Positions 9,231-17,734 of a stretch of 64,000 bases of DNA are shown here, piece by piece. The position numbers and the translations under genes were made by a program. The number at the start of each line of letters is the position of its first letter. Positions within the stretch are counted from its first letter, which is position 1. Source of the stretch: Burkholderiales bacterium (GTDB lineage: Bacteria; Pseudomonadota; Gammaproteobacteria; Burkholderiales; Burkholderiaceae_C); assembly GCA_019509985.1 (NCBI GenBank), contig JAEKLF010000035.1, forward strand, positions 62,001 to 126,000. The letters are read 5' to 3'. The notes beneath the pieces are model-generated. The model worked only from the letters and a program-made list of their open reading frames with translations, was not told where the DNA came from and did no database searches.

Positions 9231-9497
9231 ATGAAGGTCTATCTCTTATCGCTGGGTGCCGGCCTGCTCGTGGGCGTCATCTACGCGCTGCTGCAGGTGC
9301 GCTCGCCCGCGCCACCGGCCATCGCGTTGCTCGGGCTGCTGGGCATGCTGGTGGGCGAGCAACTGATGCCGCTGGCCAAGCGCGCGCTGGCCGGAGAGCC
9401 GATCACGCTCGCCTGGTTCCACAGCGAATGCACACCCAAAATCACCGGCGTGGTTGCGCCCCAGGCGCCCGCCGCCCGCACCGACAAGGAGAGTTGA
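9231..9497 (+). CDS. XapX domain (DUF1427) membrane protein
   Basis: An 88-residue protein with two hydrophobic segments (VYLLSLGAGLLVGVIYALLQ, then IALLGLLGMLVGEQL) separated by a conserved SPAPPA turn, the XapX signature. It sits between an isochorismatase-like gene and an amidohydrolase, and its stop codon abuts the ATG of the latter, so translation is probably coupled. XapX proteins repeatedly accompany amidohydrolases; the biochemical role is not established. The C-terminal tail is short and polar. Confidence 0.85.
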   Translation: MKVYLLSLGAGLLVGVIYALLQVRSPAPPAIALLGLLGMLVGEQLMPLAKRALAGEPITLAWFHSECTPKITGVVAPQAPAARTDKES

Positions 9498-11375
9498 ATG
9501 CAAGCCGCCGACCTCATCGTGCTGAACGCGCGCATCGAGACCCTGGACCGTGAGCGGCCTCAGGCCGAGGCCCTGGCCGTGCGCGGCGGCCAGTTCGCCG
9601 CCGTGGGCGAAGCCGCCGAGGTGATGGCCCTGCGGGGCGACGACACGCGTGTCATCGACGCCCGTGGCAAACGCATCATTCCCGGGCTCATCGACAGCCA
9701 CATCCACCTGATCCGTGGCGGCCTGAACTTCAATCTCGAGCTGCGCTGGGAGGGGGTGCCCACGCTGGCCGACGCGATGGCCATGCTCAAGGCGCAGGTC
9801 GACCGCACACCGGCGCCGCAGTGGGTGCGCGTGGTGGGCGGCTTCAGCGAGCACCAGTTCGCCGAGAAGCGCCTGCCGACGCTCGACGAGATCAACGCCG
9901 TGGCGCCGCACACGCCGGTCTTCATCCTGCACCTCTACGACCGCGCCCTGCTGAATGCCGCCGCGCTGCGCGCCGTGGGCTACGACAAGGACACGCCCAA
10001 CCCGCCCGGCGGCGAGATCCAGCGCGACGGCGCCGGCCGGCCCACCGGCCTGCTGCTGGCCCGCCCCAACGCGGTCATCCTCTACTCGGCGCTGGCCCGC
10101 GGCCCCAAGCTCGGCCCGGACGACCAGGTCAACAGCACGCGGCTCTTCATGCGCGAACTCAACCGCCTGGGTGTCACCAGCGTCATCGACGCCGGCGGCG
10201 GTTTCCAGAACTACCCCGACGACTACCAGATCATCGACAAGCTCGCCCGCGACAACGAGCTGACCATCCGCATCGCCTACAACCTCTTCACGCAGAGCAA
10301 GGGCGCGGAGCTGTCCGACTTCCAGCGCTGGAGCGACATGCTCGCGCCGCTGGCCGGCAGCGAGATGTACCGTCACAACGGTGCCGGCGAGATGCTGGTG
10401 TTCAGCGGCGCGGACTTCGAGGACTTCCGCGAGCCGCGCCCCGACCTGCCGCCCGGCATGGAGCCCGACCTGGAGGCCGTCGTGCGGCTGCTGGTGCAAA
10501 AGCGCTGGCCCTTCCGCATGCACGCCACCTACGAGGAGACGATCAGCCGCTCGCTGGACGTGTTCGAGAAGGTCAACCGCGAGCTGCCGTTCGATGGCCT
10601 GCACTGGTGGTTCGACCATGCCGAGACCGTCAGCCTGCGCTCGATCGACCGCATCAAGGCGCTGGGCGGCGGCATTGCCGTGCAGCACCGCATGGCGTTC
10701 CAGGGCGAGTACTTCGTCGCCCGCTACGGCGCCGAGGCCGCCCGGGCCACACCGCCGGTGCGCCGCATGCTCGACGCCGGCCTGCCCGTGGGCGCCGGCA
10801 CCGATGCCACCCGTGTGGCCTCCTACAACCCCTGGACAAGCCTGGCCTGGCTCGTCACCGGCAAGACGGTGGGCGGCATGCGCATGTACGGCGAGGCCAA
10901 CCTGCTCGACCGCCACACCGCGCTGCGGCTGTGGACGAGCGCCAACACCTGGTTCAGCCACGACGAAGGCCGCAAGGGCCAGATCAAGACCGGCCAGCTC
11001 GCCGATTTCGCGCTGCTGAACCGCGACTATTTCAGCGTGCCCGAGGACGACATCGGCGACCTGTACGCCGAGCTCACCGTCATGGATGGCCGCGTCGTGC
11101 ACGGCAGCGGCGACTTCTCGGGCGAAGCGCCCCCGTTGCCGCCCGCGTCGCCCGACTGGTCGCCCGTCAACCGCTTCGGCGGCCACTGGCACGCCAACCC
11201 GGCCGCGGGCCTGTTCACGCGGCCATCAGGCGCGTCGACACGCAACCTGGCGAGCTGTTGCGTCATGCCCTGTGGCGTGCATGGGCACGCTCATGACCGG
11301 GCCTACACCGCCAGCGTGCCGGCCGACGACCGCGGCTTCTGGGGCGCGCTCGGCTGCGCCTGCTGGGCGTTCTGA
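9498..11375 (+). CDS. amidohydrolase family 3 metal-dependent hydrolase (YtcJ-like)
   Basis: A 625-residue TIM-barrel hydrolase. The metal ligands HxH are in GLIDSHIHLIRGG near residue 65; later ligands are likely the His in PFRMHATYEETISRS and in WWFDHAETVSLRS, with the catalytic Asp in GAGTDATRVASYNPW near residue 435. The N-terminal ADLIVLNARIETLD and C-terminal LADFALLNRDYFSVPEDDI form the small beta-sandwich of the superfamily. An AAGGAG site precedes ATG 9498. The extreme C-terminus, after the normal domain end, is unusually Cys- and His-containing (ASCCVMPCGVHGHAHD). Substrate unknown; N-acyl or exo-enamide hydrolysis is typical of the class. Confidence 0.9.
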   Translation: MQAADLIVLNARIETLDRERPQAEALAVRGGQFAAVGEAAEVMALRGDDTRVIDARGKRIIPGLIDSHIHLIRGGLNFNLELRWEGVPTLADAMAMLKAQVDRTPAPQWVRVVGGFSEHQFAEKRLPTLDEINAVAPHTPVFILHLYDRALLNAAALRAVGYDKDTPNPPGGEIQRDGAGRPTGLLLARPNAVILYSALARGPKLGPDDQVNSTRLFMRELNRLGVTSVIDAGGGFQNYPDDYQIIDKLARDNELTIRIAYNLFTQSKGAELSDFQRWSDMLAPLAGSEMYRHNGAGEMLVFSGADFEDFREPRPDLPPGMEPDLEAVVRLLVQKRWPFRMHATYEETISRSLDVFEKVNRELPFDGLHWWFDHAETVSLRSIDRIKALGGGIAVQHRMAFQGEYFVARYGAEAARATPPVRRMLDAGLPVGAGTDATRVASYNPWTSLAWLVTGKTVGGMRMYGEANLLDRHTALRLWTSANTWFSHDEGRKGQIKTGQLADFALLNRDYFSVPEDDIGDLYAELTVMDGRVVHGSGDFSGEAPPLPPASPDWSPVNRFGGHWHANPAAGLFTRPSGASTRNLASCCVMPCGVHGHAHDRAYTASVPADDRGFWGALGCACWAF

Positions 11376-11377
11376 CC

Positions 11378-11806
11378 ATGACGGCCCTGCCAACCTCTTT
11401 ATCCGCCCCCGTTCGCATGCTGCAGCGCCTCGCGCTGCTCGCCTTGCTCGGGCCCTACCTCATCAGCGGTGTCATCAAGCTGTTCGACTGGGCCGGTGCG
11501 CAGGCCGAAGTGGCGGCGCTGACCGGTTTGCCGCCTGGGCCGCTGCTCATGTTCGTCGCGGCCGGCGTCATCCTGCTGCAGCTCGGCGCCAGCCTCTGGC
11601 TGCTGTCGGGGCGGCGCGGCGCCTGGCTCGCGGCGGTTGCGCTGGCCGGCTTCACGCTCGCGGCCACCTTCCTCGCCCACACTTGGTGGCAGCTGGCGCC
11701 GGGCATGGAGAGGGCGCATGCCTTCAACGGCTTCTGGGAGCACATCGCGTTGGTCGGCGCACTGGGCTTTGCCGGCGTCATCAGCTATCGGGAGCAAAAC
11801 ACATGA
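11378..11806 (+). CDS. DoxX family membrane protein
   Basis: A 142-residue protein with four predicted helices. Helix 1 carries LGPYLISGVIKLFDW, the typical DoxX start, followed by GPLLMFVAAGVILLQLGASL and AAVALAGFTLAATFLAHTWW. It begins 2 nt after the amidohydrolase stop and its own stop overlaps the next start (ATGA), so it belongs to the operon. DoxX proteins are associated with redox homeostasis or quinone-linked functions, but this one has no specific assignment. Confidence 0.82.
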   Translation: MTALPTSLSAPVRMLQRLALLALLGPYLISGVIKLFDWAGAQAEVAALTGLPPGPLLMFVAAGVILLQLGASLWLLSGRRGAWLAAVALAGFTLAATFLAHTWWQLAPGMERAHAFNGFWEHIALVGALGFAGVISYREQNT

Positions 11807-12495
11807 CGCCGGCAACCGGCAATCGTCGCCGTGCCGCGCTGCTGGCGCTGGCTGCCGCCTACGTGGACACCTGCGGCTTTATCGGCCTGTTCGGTCTGTT
11901 CACAGCCCATGTGACCGGCAACTTCGTGCTCATCGGCGCGGAGCTCGTCAGCCACCATGACCAGATCCTGACCAAGCTGCTGGCGCTGCCGGTCTTCGTG
12001 GTCAGCGTTCTGTTGACCGCGCAGGCCGAGTTCACGCTGCAGCGGCGTGGCAAGCCGGCGACCGTGCTGCTGCTGCTCGTCGAGGCCCTGCTCATCGCCG
12101 CCGCGGCCATCGCCGCGCGCAGCCTGCCTGCGCCTGGCCAGGCCGACGACAGGGTGACCATGGTGCTCGGCTTCACGCTCATCGCCGCCATGGGCGTGCA
12201 GAACGCGCTGATGCGCACCAGCCTGGCCGGCCCCGTGCAGACGACGGTGATGACGGGGAACGTGACGCAGACGGCCATCGACCTGTTGGCCCTGGCCACC
12301 GGCCGTGCCGATGCGCCGACGCGCACCCGGATCTACAACGCGTGGCCCGCCATCCTGGCATTTGCCGCCGGCTCGGCCCTGGGCGCGGCAGGCTATGCAT
12401 GGCTCGGCTTCGACAGCCTGTGGCTGGCCGTGGTGCTGGTCGTCGCGGCCGCGCAGGCTGCATTTGTCCGCCCTGAAGAAGCGCCTCACGCGTAG
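11803..12495 (+). CDS. DUF1275 (YoaK-like) membrane protein
   Basis: A 230-residue membrane protein with about six helices. The family signature is seen: AAYVDTCGFIGLFGLFTAHV, then TGNF in the first helices, and GVQNALMRT with TTVMTGNVTQ in the middle. ATG at 11803 overlaps the DoxX stop by four bases. Last gene of the five-gene operon beginning at 8510. The function of the family is not established; some members are annotated as transporters. Confidence 0.88.
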   Translation: MTPATGNRRRAALLALAAAYVDTCGFIGLFGLFTAHVTGNFVLIGAELVSHHDQILTKLLALPVFVVSVLLTAQAEFTLQRRGKPATVLLLLVEALLIAAAAIAARSLPAPGQADDRVTMVLGFTLIAAMGVQNALMRTSLAGPVQTTVMTGNVTQTAIDLLALATGRADAPTRTRIYNAWPAILAFAAGSALGAAGYAWLGFDSLWLAVVLVVAAAQAAFVRPEEAPHA

Positions 12496-12532
12496 AAGCC
12501 GTCGACCTGCAGGCACCCGGTCACCGGCCGGT

Positions 12533-13249
12533 TCAGGCCAAGTCGAACCACAGCCATCTGGCTTCGGTACGGGGCGACAGCGTCGCCTGTGTCACCGTCG
12601 CCATTTGCAGCGCATCCCCACCGCGCAGCTCCAAGGGTTCGGGTTCGCCTTCCACCTCCACCACCAGAATGCCTTCGAGCACCTGGAGCCAGGCATACCG
12701 GTCGGCGGCGACGTCATAGGTGCAGTTTTCGCCTGGCTGGCCCGCGACAGCCCAGATGCTCACCGGGGATCTCAATTGCAATGATCCGGGCTGTTCCAGA
12801 GGGCTGGCAACGAGGCGCCGGCCCTCCGTCGCCAGCAGCGCCTCCTTGAGCAACTGATAGCGCGGCGGACTGGCGTCGGCGTTCCCGTGCAGCCAGATCT
12901 GGAACAGGTGGGCAGGTTCGTGAGCTGCCGGGTTGCGTTCGGAATGCCTGATTCCCGTGCCCGAGCTGATGAGCTGGACATCGCCCGCCCGAAGCCGACC
13001 CTCGTTGCCCGCGGAGTCCTTGTGCTCGAGTTCGCCCGACAGCATGAACGTCAGGATCTCGAAGTGCTCATGCGCATGCTCGGCGAAACCTGATCCGCCG
13101 GCGACGATGTCTTCGTTGATGACCCGAAGCGCGCGAAATCCCATCCGCGTGGGGTCGTTGAACGAGCCGAACGAGAACGTGTGGTGAGCCTGCAGCCAAC
13201 CGGTTTTCGTCCACCCGCGAGCCTGCCGGTCGTGAAACGTATCTGCCAT
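12533..13249 (-). CDS. pirin family protein (bicupin, YhhW-like)
   Basis: A 238-residue two-cupin protein. The N-terminal cupin carries the metal-binding set HAHEHFEILTF with the later H in GTGIRHSE; family members bind a metal and can act as quercetin 2,3-dioxygenase (YhhW) or as redox-sensitive regulators. The N-terminal GWTKTGWLQAHHTFSFGSF, then NDP, is diagnostic. ATG 13249 is preferred to an in-frame TTG nine bases upstream. It stands convergent to the DUF1275 operon. The substrate is not determined by sequence. Confidence 0.9.
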   Translation of the reverse strand: MADTFHDRQARGWTKTGWLQAHHTFSFGSFNDPTRMGFRALRVINEDIVAGGSGFAEHAHEHFEILTFMLSGELEHKDSAGNEGRLRAGDVQLISSGTGIRHSERNPAAHEPAHLFQIWLHGNADASPPRYQLLKEALLATEGRRLVASPLEQPGSLQLRSPVSIWAVAGQPGENCTYDVAADRYAWLQVLEGILVVEVEGEPEPLELRGGDALQMATVTQATLSPRTEARWLWFDLA

Positions 13250-13467
13250 GGTGTTCAAGGTTGTGAAGGGCTTGGCATCCAGGCTTTATAGCTGCGTTGC
13301 GAGCCTGCGCTGCGGCGAGTTCGAGCGGGGCAGCGTGGTGTGCCTGGCATGACGCTGCAGCGACGTTCGCGGGCGTCGCCGAGCATCGCCGAATTGACCC
13401 ACCTAAACTTGGGCCCCAGCCGTTCAACCCGTCTGGCGTCTGCTTTGCCGCCAGCATCATCCTGCCG

Positions 13468-14274
13468 ATGCGCTCGTCCCTCCTCGCCATCACCCTGTTG
13501 CTTCTGACCGCTTCCGGCGCCGCGCATGCGGCGGATCGCGATGTGCTGTGGAAGATCATCGACACCGGCTGCGTGCCCGGCTCGGCCACCGGCCAGATGC
13601 CGCCGCCCTGCACCCGCGTCGAGATGCCGGCTGGCCGCGAGTTCGGCTGGGCCGTCATGAAGGACCGCCGCGGCGTGCTGCAGTACCTGTTGCTGCCAAC
13701 GGCCCGCATCAGCGGCGTCGAGAGCCCCGAGCTGCTCAAGCCCGGCACGCCCAACTTCTTCGCGCAGGCCTGGCAGGCGCGCGATCTGCTGGACCAGCTC
13801 AACGGCCGCCCGCTGCCGCGCGACGCGCTGTCCCTCACGCTGAACCCGGTGCGCCGGCGCACCCAGGACCAGTTCCACATCCACATTTCCTGCGTCCGCC
13901 CCGAGCTGCAAGCCCGGCTGCAAGCGGCCGAGGCTGACATCGCGTCGGAGTGGTCGCCGCTGGCCGGTGGCTGGCGCAACCACAGCTGGCTGGTGCGTCG
14001 GGTGGACGGCGACCGGCTGGACAGCGTCAACCCCATCGTCGACGTCGCGACTCACATGCCGGGTGCGCTCGACGACATGGGCGCCGTCGGCGTGGGCGTC
14101 GTCGCCATGACTTTCAAGGACGGCCGTCCGGGATTCGTGCTGATGGCCACGCATCGCGATGACGCCGATGCCACCAGCGGCCTGACCGAGCACGATATCC
14201 AGGATCACGACTGCGCCGTTGTGAAGGCCGCGGCGCCGGCGCCCGCTGCGCAGGCCTTGCCGGCCACGCAGTAG
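13468..14274 (+). CDS. cdh: CDP-diacylglycerol pyrophosphatase (Cdh-like), secreted or membrane-tethered
   Basis: A 268-residue protein with an N-terminal signal sequence (LLAITLLLLTASGAAHAA). It resembles Cdh, which hydrolyses CDP-diacylglycerol to CMP and phosphatidate: DVLWKIIDTGCVP near the mature N-terminus, the block RRRTQDQFHIHISC with the HIT-like histidines, and SWLVRRVDGD downstream. The C-terminal tail is Ala/Pro-rich and looks non-catalytic. ATG at 13468 puts the signal peptide at the N-terminus. A CDP-alcohol phosphatidyltransferase lies two genes downstream, so the neighbourhood touches CDP-lipid chemistry on both the making and breaking side. Confidence 0.85.
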   Translation: MRSSLLAITLLLLTASGAAHAADRDVLWKIIDTGCVPGSATGQMPPPCTRVEMPAGREFGWAVMKDRRGVLQYLLLPTARISGVESPELLKPGTPNFFAQAWQARDLLDQLNGRPLPRDALSLTLNPVRRRTQDQFHIHISCVRPELQARLQAAEADIASEWSPLAGGWRNHSWLVRRVDGDRLDSVNPIVDVATHMPGALDDMGAVGVGVVAMTFKDGRPGFVLMATHRDDADATSGLTEHDIQDHDCAVVKAAAPAPAAQALPATQ

Positions 14275-14392
14275 CAGGAACGAAGGCGTCCCTCGCGCCT
14301 TGCGCGCGATCCGCATAACCGTCCGCGTTTTGCCTCGTTTGCGGCGGCGCACGCGAGCCCTAAGCTTGCTCGGTTTTCGCACGAGAGCCGAC

Positions 14393-15280
14393 ATGAGCCC
14401 ATCCGTCCTCGAAGCGCCTGGGGCGCAGACCCGCGTCGAGATCCATCCGCTGCCCGGCAGCTTTGCCGCCGAGGTGGTGGGGCTGGATCTGAGCCGGCCG
14501 CTGGCGGATGACGACTTCCGCCGCATCCACCGTGCGCACCTCGACCACCACGTGCTCGTCTTCCGCGACCAGCGCATCACGCCCGAGCAGCAGGTCGCCT
14601 TCAGCCGGCGCTTCGGTGAGTTGCAGATTCACGTGCTGCATCAGTTCCACCTGAAGGGCCATCCGGAGATCCTCATCGTCTCCAACATCGTCGAGAACGG
14701 CCAGCCGGTGGGCCTCGGCGACGCGGGCCACTTCTGGCACTCGGACCTCTCGTACAAGGAGGTGCCGAGCCTGGGCTCCATGCTGCTCGCGCAGGAGCTG
14801 CCGGAGGAGGGCGGCGACACCCTGTTCGCCGACCAGCATGCGGCCTGGATCGCATTGCCGCCGGCGCTCAAGCAGCGCGTGCGCGGCTTGCGCGCCGAAC
14901 ACTCGTACCTGGCCAGGTACGAAGAACTGCGCGAGCGCAGCCCCTGGCGGCCCAAGCTCAGCGACGAGCAGGTCGCGCAGGTCGTGCCGGTCGTGCAGCC
15001 GGTCGTGCGCACCCACCCGGAAACCGCGCGGCTGGGCCTCTTCGTCAGCGAACACTTCACGACCCGCATCGTCGGCCTGCCCGATGACGAGAGCCGCACA
15101 CTGCTGGCCGAACTGTTCGCCTATGGCACGCGGCCGGAACTGCAGTACCGCCACCACTGGCAGCCGCACGACATGGTGTTCTGGGACAACCGCTCCGTCA
15201 CCCACCTGGCCGCCGGCTGCCCCGAGCACATGCGCCGCCGTCTGCACCGCACGACGATCGAAGGCGACAGGCCCTACTGA
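14393..15280 (+). CDS. TauD/TfdA family Fe(II)/2-oxoglutarate dioxygenase
   Basis: A 295-residue cytoplasmic oxygenase. Iron ligands: HxD in GHFWHSDLSY near residue 117 and the distal His in WDNRSVTHLAAG near residue 275, with the 2-oxoglutarate-binding Arg probably in RRRLHRTTIEG. N-terminal PLPGSFAAEVVGLDLSRPL and HHVLVFRDQRITPEQQVAFS are family hallmarks. Relatives oxidise taurine, sulfonates, 2,4-D or related compounds; no sulfur genes adjoin, so the substrate stays open. Confidence 0.9.
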   Translation: MSPSVLEAPGAQTRVEIHPLPGSFAAEVVGLDLSRPLADDDFRRIHRAHLDHHVLVFRDQRITPEQQVAFSRRFGELQIHVLHQFHLKGHPEILIVSNIVENGQPVGLGDAGHFWHSDLSYKEVPSLGSMLLAQELPEEGGDTLFADQHAAWIALPPALKQRVRGLRAEHSYLARYEELRERSPWRPKLSDEQVAQVVPVVQPVVRTHPETARLGLFVSEHFTTRIVGLPDDESRTLLAELFAYGTRPELQYRHHWQPHDMVFWDNRSVTHLAAGCPEHMRRRLHRTTIEGDRPY

Positions 15281-15391
15281 AGTCGCTCAGGGCCGTGCAT
15301 CGGCCTGTTCAGCTGCCGGAGTTCGGGTACGCTGAAGCGCTACTCTGCCGCGCGCCTGGACGCGGCAACCATCGAGCAGACCCCCGAATCC

Positions 15392-15973
15392 ATGCGCGCG
15401 CTTCGACACCTCCCGCTGGCACTGACCGCGCTGCGCGCGCTGCTGGCGCCCGTCATGGTGCTGCTGGCCGTCGCGGGGCCCAGCCGTGCGGCGTTCGGCG
15501 TCTGCCTGGTGGTGGCCTTCCTGTCGGACGTCTTCGACGGCATCCTGGCCCGCCGGCTCGGCATCGCGACGCCCAAGCTGCGCCGCCTCGACAGCATCGC
15601 CGACTCGCTGTTCTACGTCGCGGCGCTCTTCGCCGCCTGGCATCTGCAGCGCGAGGCACTCCTCGAGCATCGAGCGGCCCTGATTCTGTTGGTGGTGCTT
15701 GAAATCTCCCGCTACGCGTTCGACCTGCGCAAGTTCGGCCGCGAGGCGAGCTATCACATGTGGTCGTCCAAGCTCTGGGGGCTGGCGCTGTTCGCGGGCT
15801 TCTTCTCGCTGCTCGCGCTGGGTCGATCCGGCTGGCCCGTCACGGCGGCGGTCTGGCTCGGCATCGTTGCCGACCTGGAGGGGCTGGCCATCTCCGTCGT
15901 GTTGACACGCTGGGCGAACGATGTGCCGAGCATCGTGCACGCCTGTCGGCTGCGTGATTCCGGGCGCGGTTGA
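15392..15973 (+). CDS. CDP-alcohol phosphatidyltransferase with an altered signature
   Basis: A 193-residue membrane enzyme of the PgsA/Pss class with about five helices. The catalytic motif D-x2-D-G-x2-A-R-x8-G-x3-D-x3-D is present as SDVFDGILARR ... LRRLDSIAD (Asp46, Asp49, Asp67, Asp71), but the conserved Gly is Leu63. All four metal-binding aspartates are kept, so activity is possible. Head group unknown. It starts 111 bp after the dioxygenase gene. Confidence 0.85.
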   Translation: MRALRHLPLALTALRALLAPVMVLLAVAGPSRAAFGVCLVVAFLSDVFDGILARRLGIATPKLRRLDSIADSLFYVAALFAAWHLQREALLEHRAALILLVVLEISRYAFDLRKFGREASYHMWSSKLWGLALFAGFFSLLALGRSGWPVTAAVWLGIVADLEGLAISVVLTRWANDVPSIVHACRLRDSGRG

Positions 15974-16021
15974 GCATTCGGTCGTGAGCAGCCGACCGCG
16001 ACGGTCGCTGAAGGCTGGCCT

Positions 16022-16930
16022 TCACTGCGCCTCCTGGGGATAGCGCACCTTGAGGTCATCGATCAGCCAACGGGCTGCCGGCCCTGGCGGCTCCGATGCC
16101 CGGTGGAATGCGGCCATCGTGAGTGAGGAGCCCTTGGGCACCATGTCCTCGACATCGATCGACACGAGCGTGCCGTCGGCAAGGTCGCGGCTCACCATGT
16201 GTTGCGGCATGTTGCCCCAGCCGACGCCGTCCCGCAGGAAGGCATGCTTGGTGGAGAGGTCCGCCAAGCGCCAGGTCAACGCCGATTTCACCCCGTAGTC
16301 GTGGCCCGCGCTCAGGTCGGAGCGATCGGTGAGCACCAGTTGCACGTGCTTGGCCAGCGCCGCTTTCGGGATGCGGCGCTTGAAACCCGCCAGCGGATGG
16401 TCCGGCGCGGCGACCGTGACCAGCGACAGCGGGCCGATGCCCTCGCTGGCGAGCGAAGGAAATTCGATGGGCAGTGGCGCCAGGATTCCCAAGCTGCAGC
16501 GGCCATCGACCACGGGCTGATAGGCCGCGCCCAGGCCCTCGACGAACACGCGCAGCGGGGTGAGCGGGAATCGGCTGGCAAATGCTTTCGCGGCGGCGCT
16601 GAACACGGCGGTCGGGAAGAACACGTCGACCACGACCGAGAGTTCCGCCTCCAGCCCTGCCGACATCAGCCTGGCGCGCGCCTTGAGCGTGTCGACACCC
16701 GAGACGATGCTGCGGGCATCCGCCAGCACGAGGACGCCTTCGGGTGTGAGCTTCGGGTATCGGCCGGACCGGTCGAAGAGCACGACGCCGATCTGCGCTT
16801 CCAGACTGCTGACCCAGGTGCTGACGGCGGACTGCACGCGGTTCAGCCTTCGCGCCGCCGCCGAGAAGCTGCCCTCATCGACGGCCGCGACAAAGCTGCG
16901 CAGTTGATCGAGCGACAAACCGTCCAGCAT
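16022..16930 (-). CDS. LysR-type transcriptional regulator
   Basis: A 302-residue regulator with N-terminal HTH (LDQLRSFVAAVDEGSFSAAA, then RRLNRVQSAVSTWVSSLE) and C-terminal effector domain. It is divergent from the azoreductase/SDR/reductase genes with 164 bp between starts, and an inverted repeat lies in that gap (next entry), suggesting that it controls those genes and itself. The effector is likely a quinone or electrophile given the target functions, but this is inference. Confidence 0.9.
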   Translation of the reverse strand: MLDGLSLDQLRSFVAAVDEGSFSAAARRLNRVQSAVSTWVSSLEAQIGVVLFDRSGRYPKLTPEGVLVLADARSIVSGVDTLKARARLMSAGLEAELSVVVDVFFPTAVFSAAAKAFASRFPLTPLRVFVEGLGAAYQPVVDGRCSLGILAPLPIEFPSLASEGIGPLSLVTVAAPDHPLAGFKRRIPKAALAKHVQLVLTDRSDLSAGHDYGVKSALTWRLADLSTKHAFLRDGVGWGNMPQHMVSRDLADGTLVSIDVEDMVPKGSSLTMAAFHRASEPPGPAARWLIDDLKVRYPQEAQ

Positions 16931-16953
16931 TCAAGCTCCTTTCATCTGTGAAC

Positions 16954-16970
16954 GAGATGGTTTGCATCTC
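16954..16970. promoter_or_regulatory. candidate LysR operator (inverted repeat)
   Basis: GAGATG-N5-CATCTC, a perfect 6-bp dyad, lies 24 bp upstream of the LysR start and about 125 bp before the azoreductase start. LysR proteins bind dyads of about this size in divergent promoter gaps. No other candidate in the gap is as symmetric. Confidence 0.5.
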
Positions 16971-17094
16971 AATATACCGGCTTCTCAGATAGTCATGGCC
17001 GCTTCAAGATTCAGCCCGTGACCACAGAACCGCTGGCCCGAACGCGACTGCGAGGGGTCAGCCTCCTCCGAAGCCCCCCCCTCGAAGCCAAGCC

Positions 17095-17703
17095 ATGCAA
17101 CTCCTTCATCTCGACTCCAGCGTCCTCGGCGCCGCGTCGGTCAGCCGTCAGCTGTCCGCTGGCATCGTCGCGCGTCAGCAGGCCCTGCACCCTGGCCTGC
17201 GCGTCGTCGTCCGCGATCTTGCGGCCGACCCGGCCCTGCATCTGTCTGGCGCTCACGTGGCCGCCTTTCAGGGCGTGCCGAGCGATGACGCCACCATCAC
17301 GGCGGACCTGCTCAAAGGCAATGCCTACATGGACGAGCTTTTCGCTGCCGACATCCTCGTCATCGGGGCGCCTATGTACAACCTCACCGTCCCGACGCCG
17401 CTCAAGGCGTGGATCGACCGGGTCGCGGTCGCGGGCAAGACCTTTCGCTACACCGCCAGCGGGCCGGAAGGCTTGCTTCAGGGCAAGAAGGCCTTCATCG
17501 CCTCGGCGCGTGGCGGCGTGTATTCGGCCGGCAGCCCGGCGGCTGCACTGGAGCACCAAGAGAACTACCTGACCGGGGTACTGGCCCTCCTTGGCGTGGC
17601 GGACGTGACGGTCATCCGCGCCGAAGGCCTTGCCCTGGGCGCTCAGGCGAAGGACGCCGCCGTCTCGCAGGCGCTCGCCGACATCGCGGCTCTCCCGGCG
17701 TGA
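17095..17703 (+). CDS. azoR: FMN-dependent NAD(P)H:quinone/azo reductase
   Basis: A 202-residue flavodoxin-fold reductase. The FMN phosphate loop is seen at the N-terminus (LHLDSSVLGAASVSRQLS), and the family blocks ADILVIGAPMYNLTVPTPLK, then AWIDRVAVAGKTFRYT, and SARGGVYSAG follow. AzoR-type enzymes reduce quinones and azo compounds by two electrons and protect against thiol-reactive stress. First gene of a three-gene set with an SDR and a NADP-binding reductase; the divergent LysR regulator probably controls it. Confidence 0.92.
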   Translation: MQLLHLDSSVLGAASVSRQLSAGIVARQQALHPGLRVVVRDLAADPALHLSGAHVAAFQGVPSDDATITADLLKGNAYMDELFAADILVIGAPMYNLTVPTPLKAWIDRVAVAGKTFRYTASGPEGLLQGKKAFIASARGGVYSAGSPAAALEHQENYLTGVLALLGVADVTVIRAEGLALGAQAKDAAVSQALADIAALPA

Positions 17704-17734
17704 GCCGCAGACCGTTCAACCTCAAGGAACACTC

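Noticed and set aside
9246..11192. 648-codon open frame on the minus strand opposite the amidohydrolase gene
   Set aside because: Antisense shadow typical of high-GC DNA: the plus strand carries catalytic motifs and a good ribosome site, while the minus frame is Val/Gly/His/Arg-rich without motifs.
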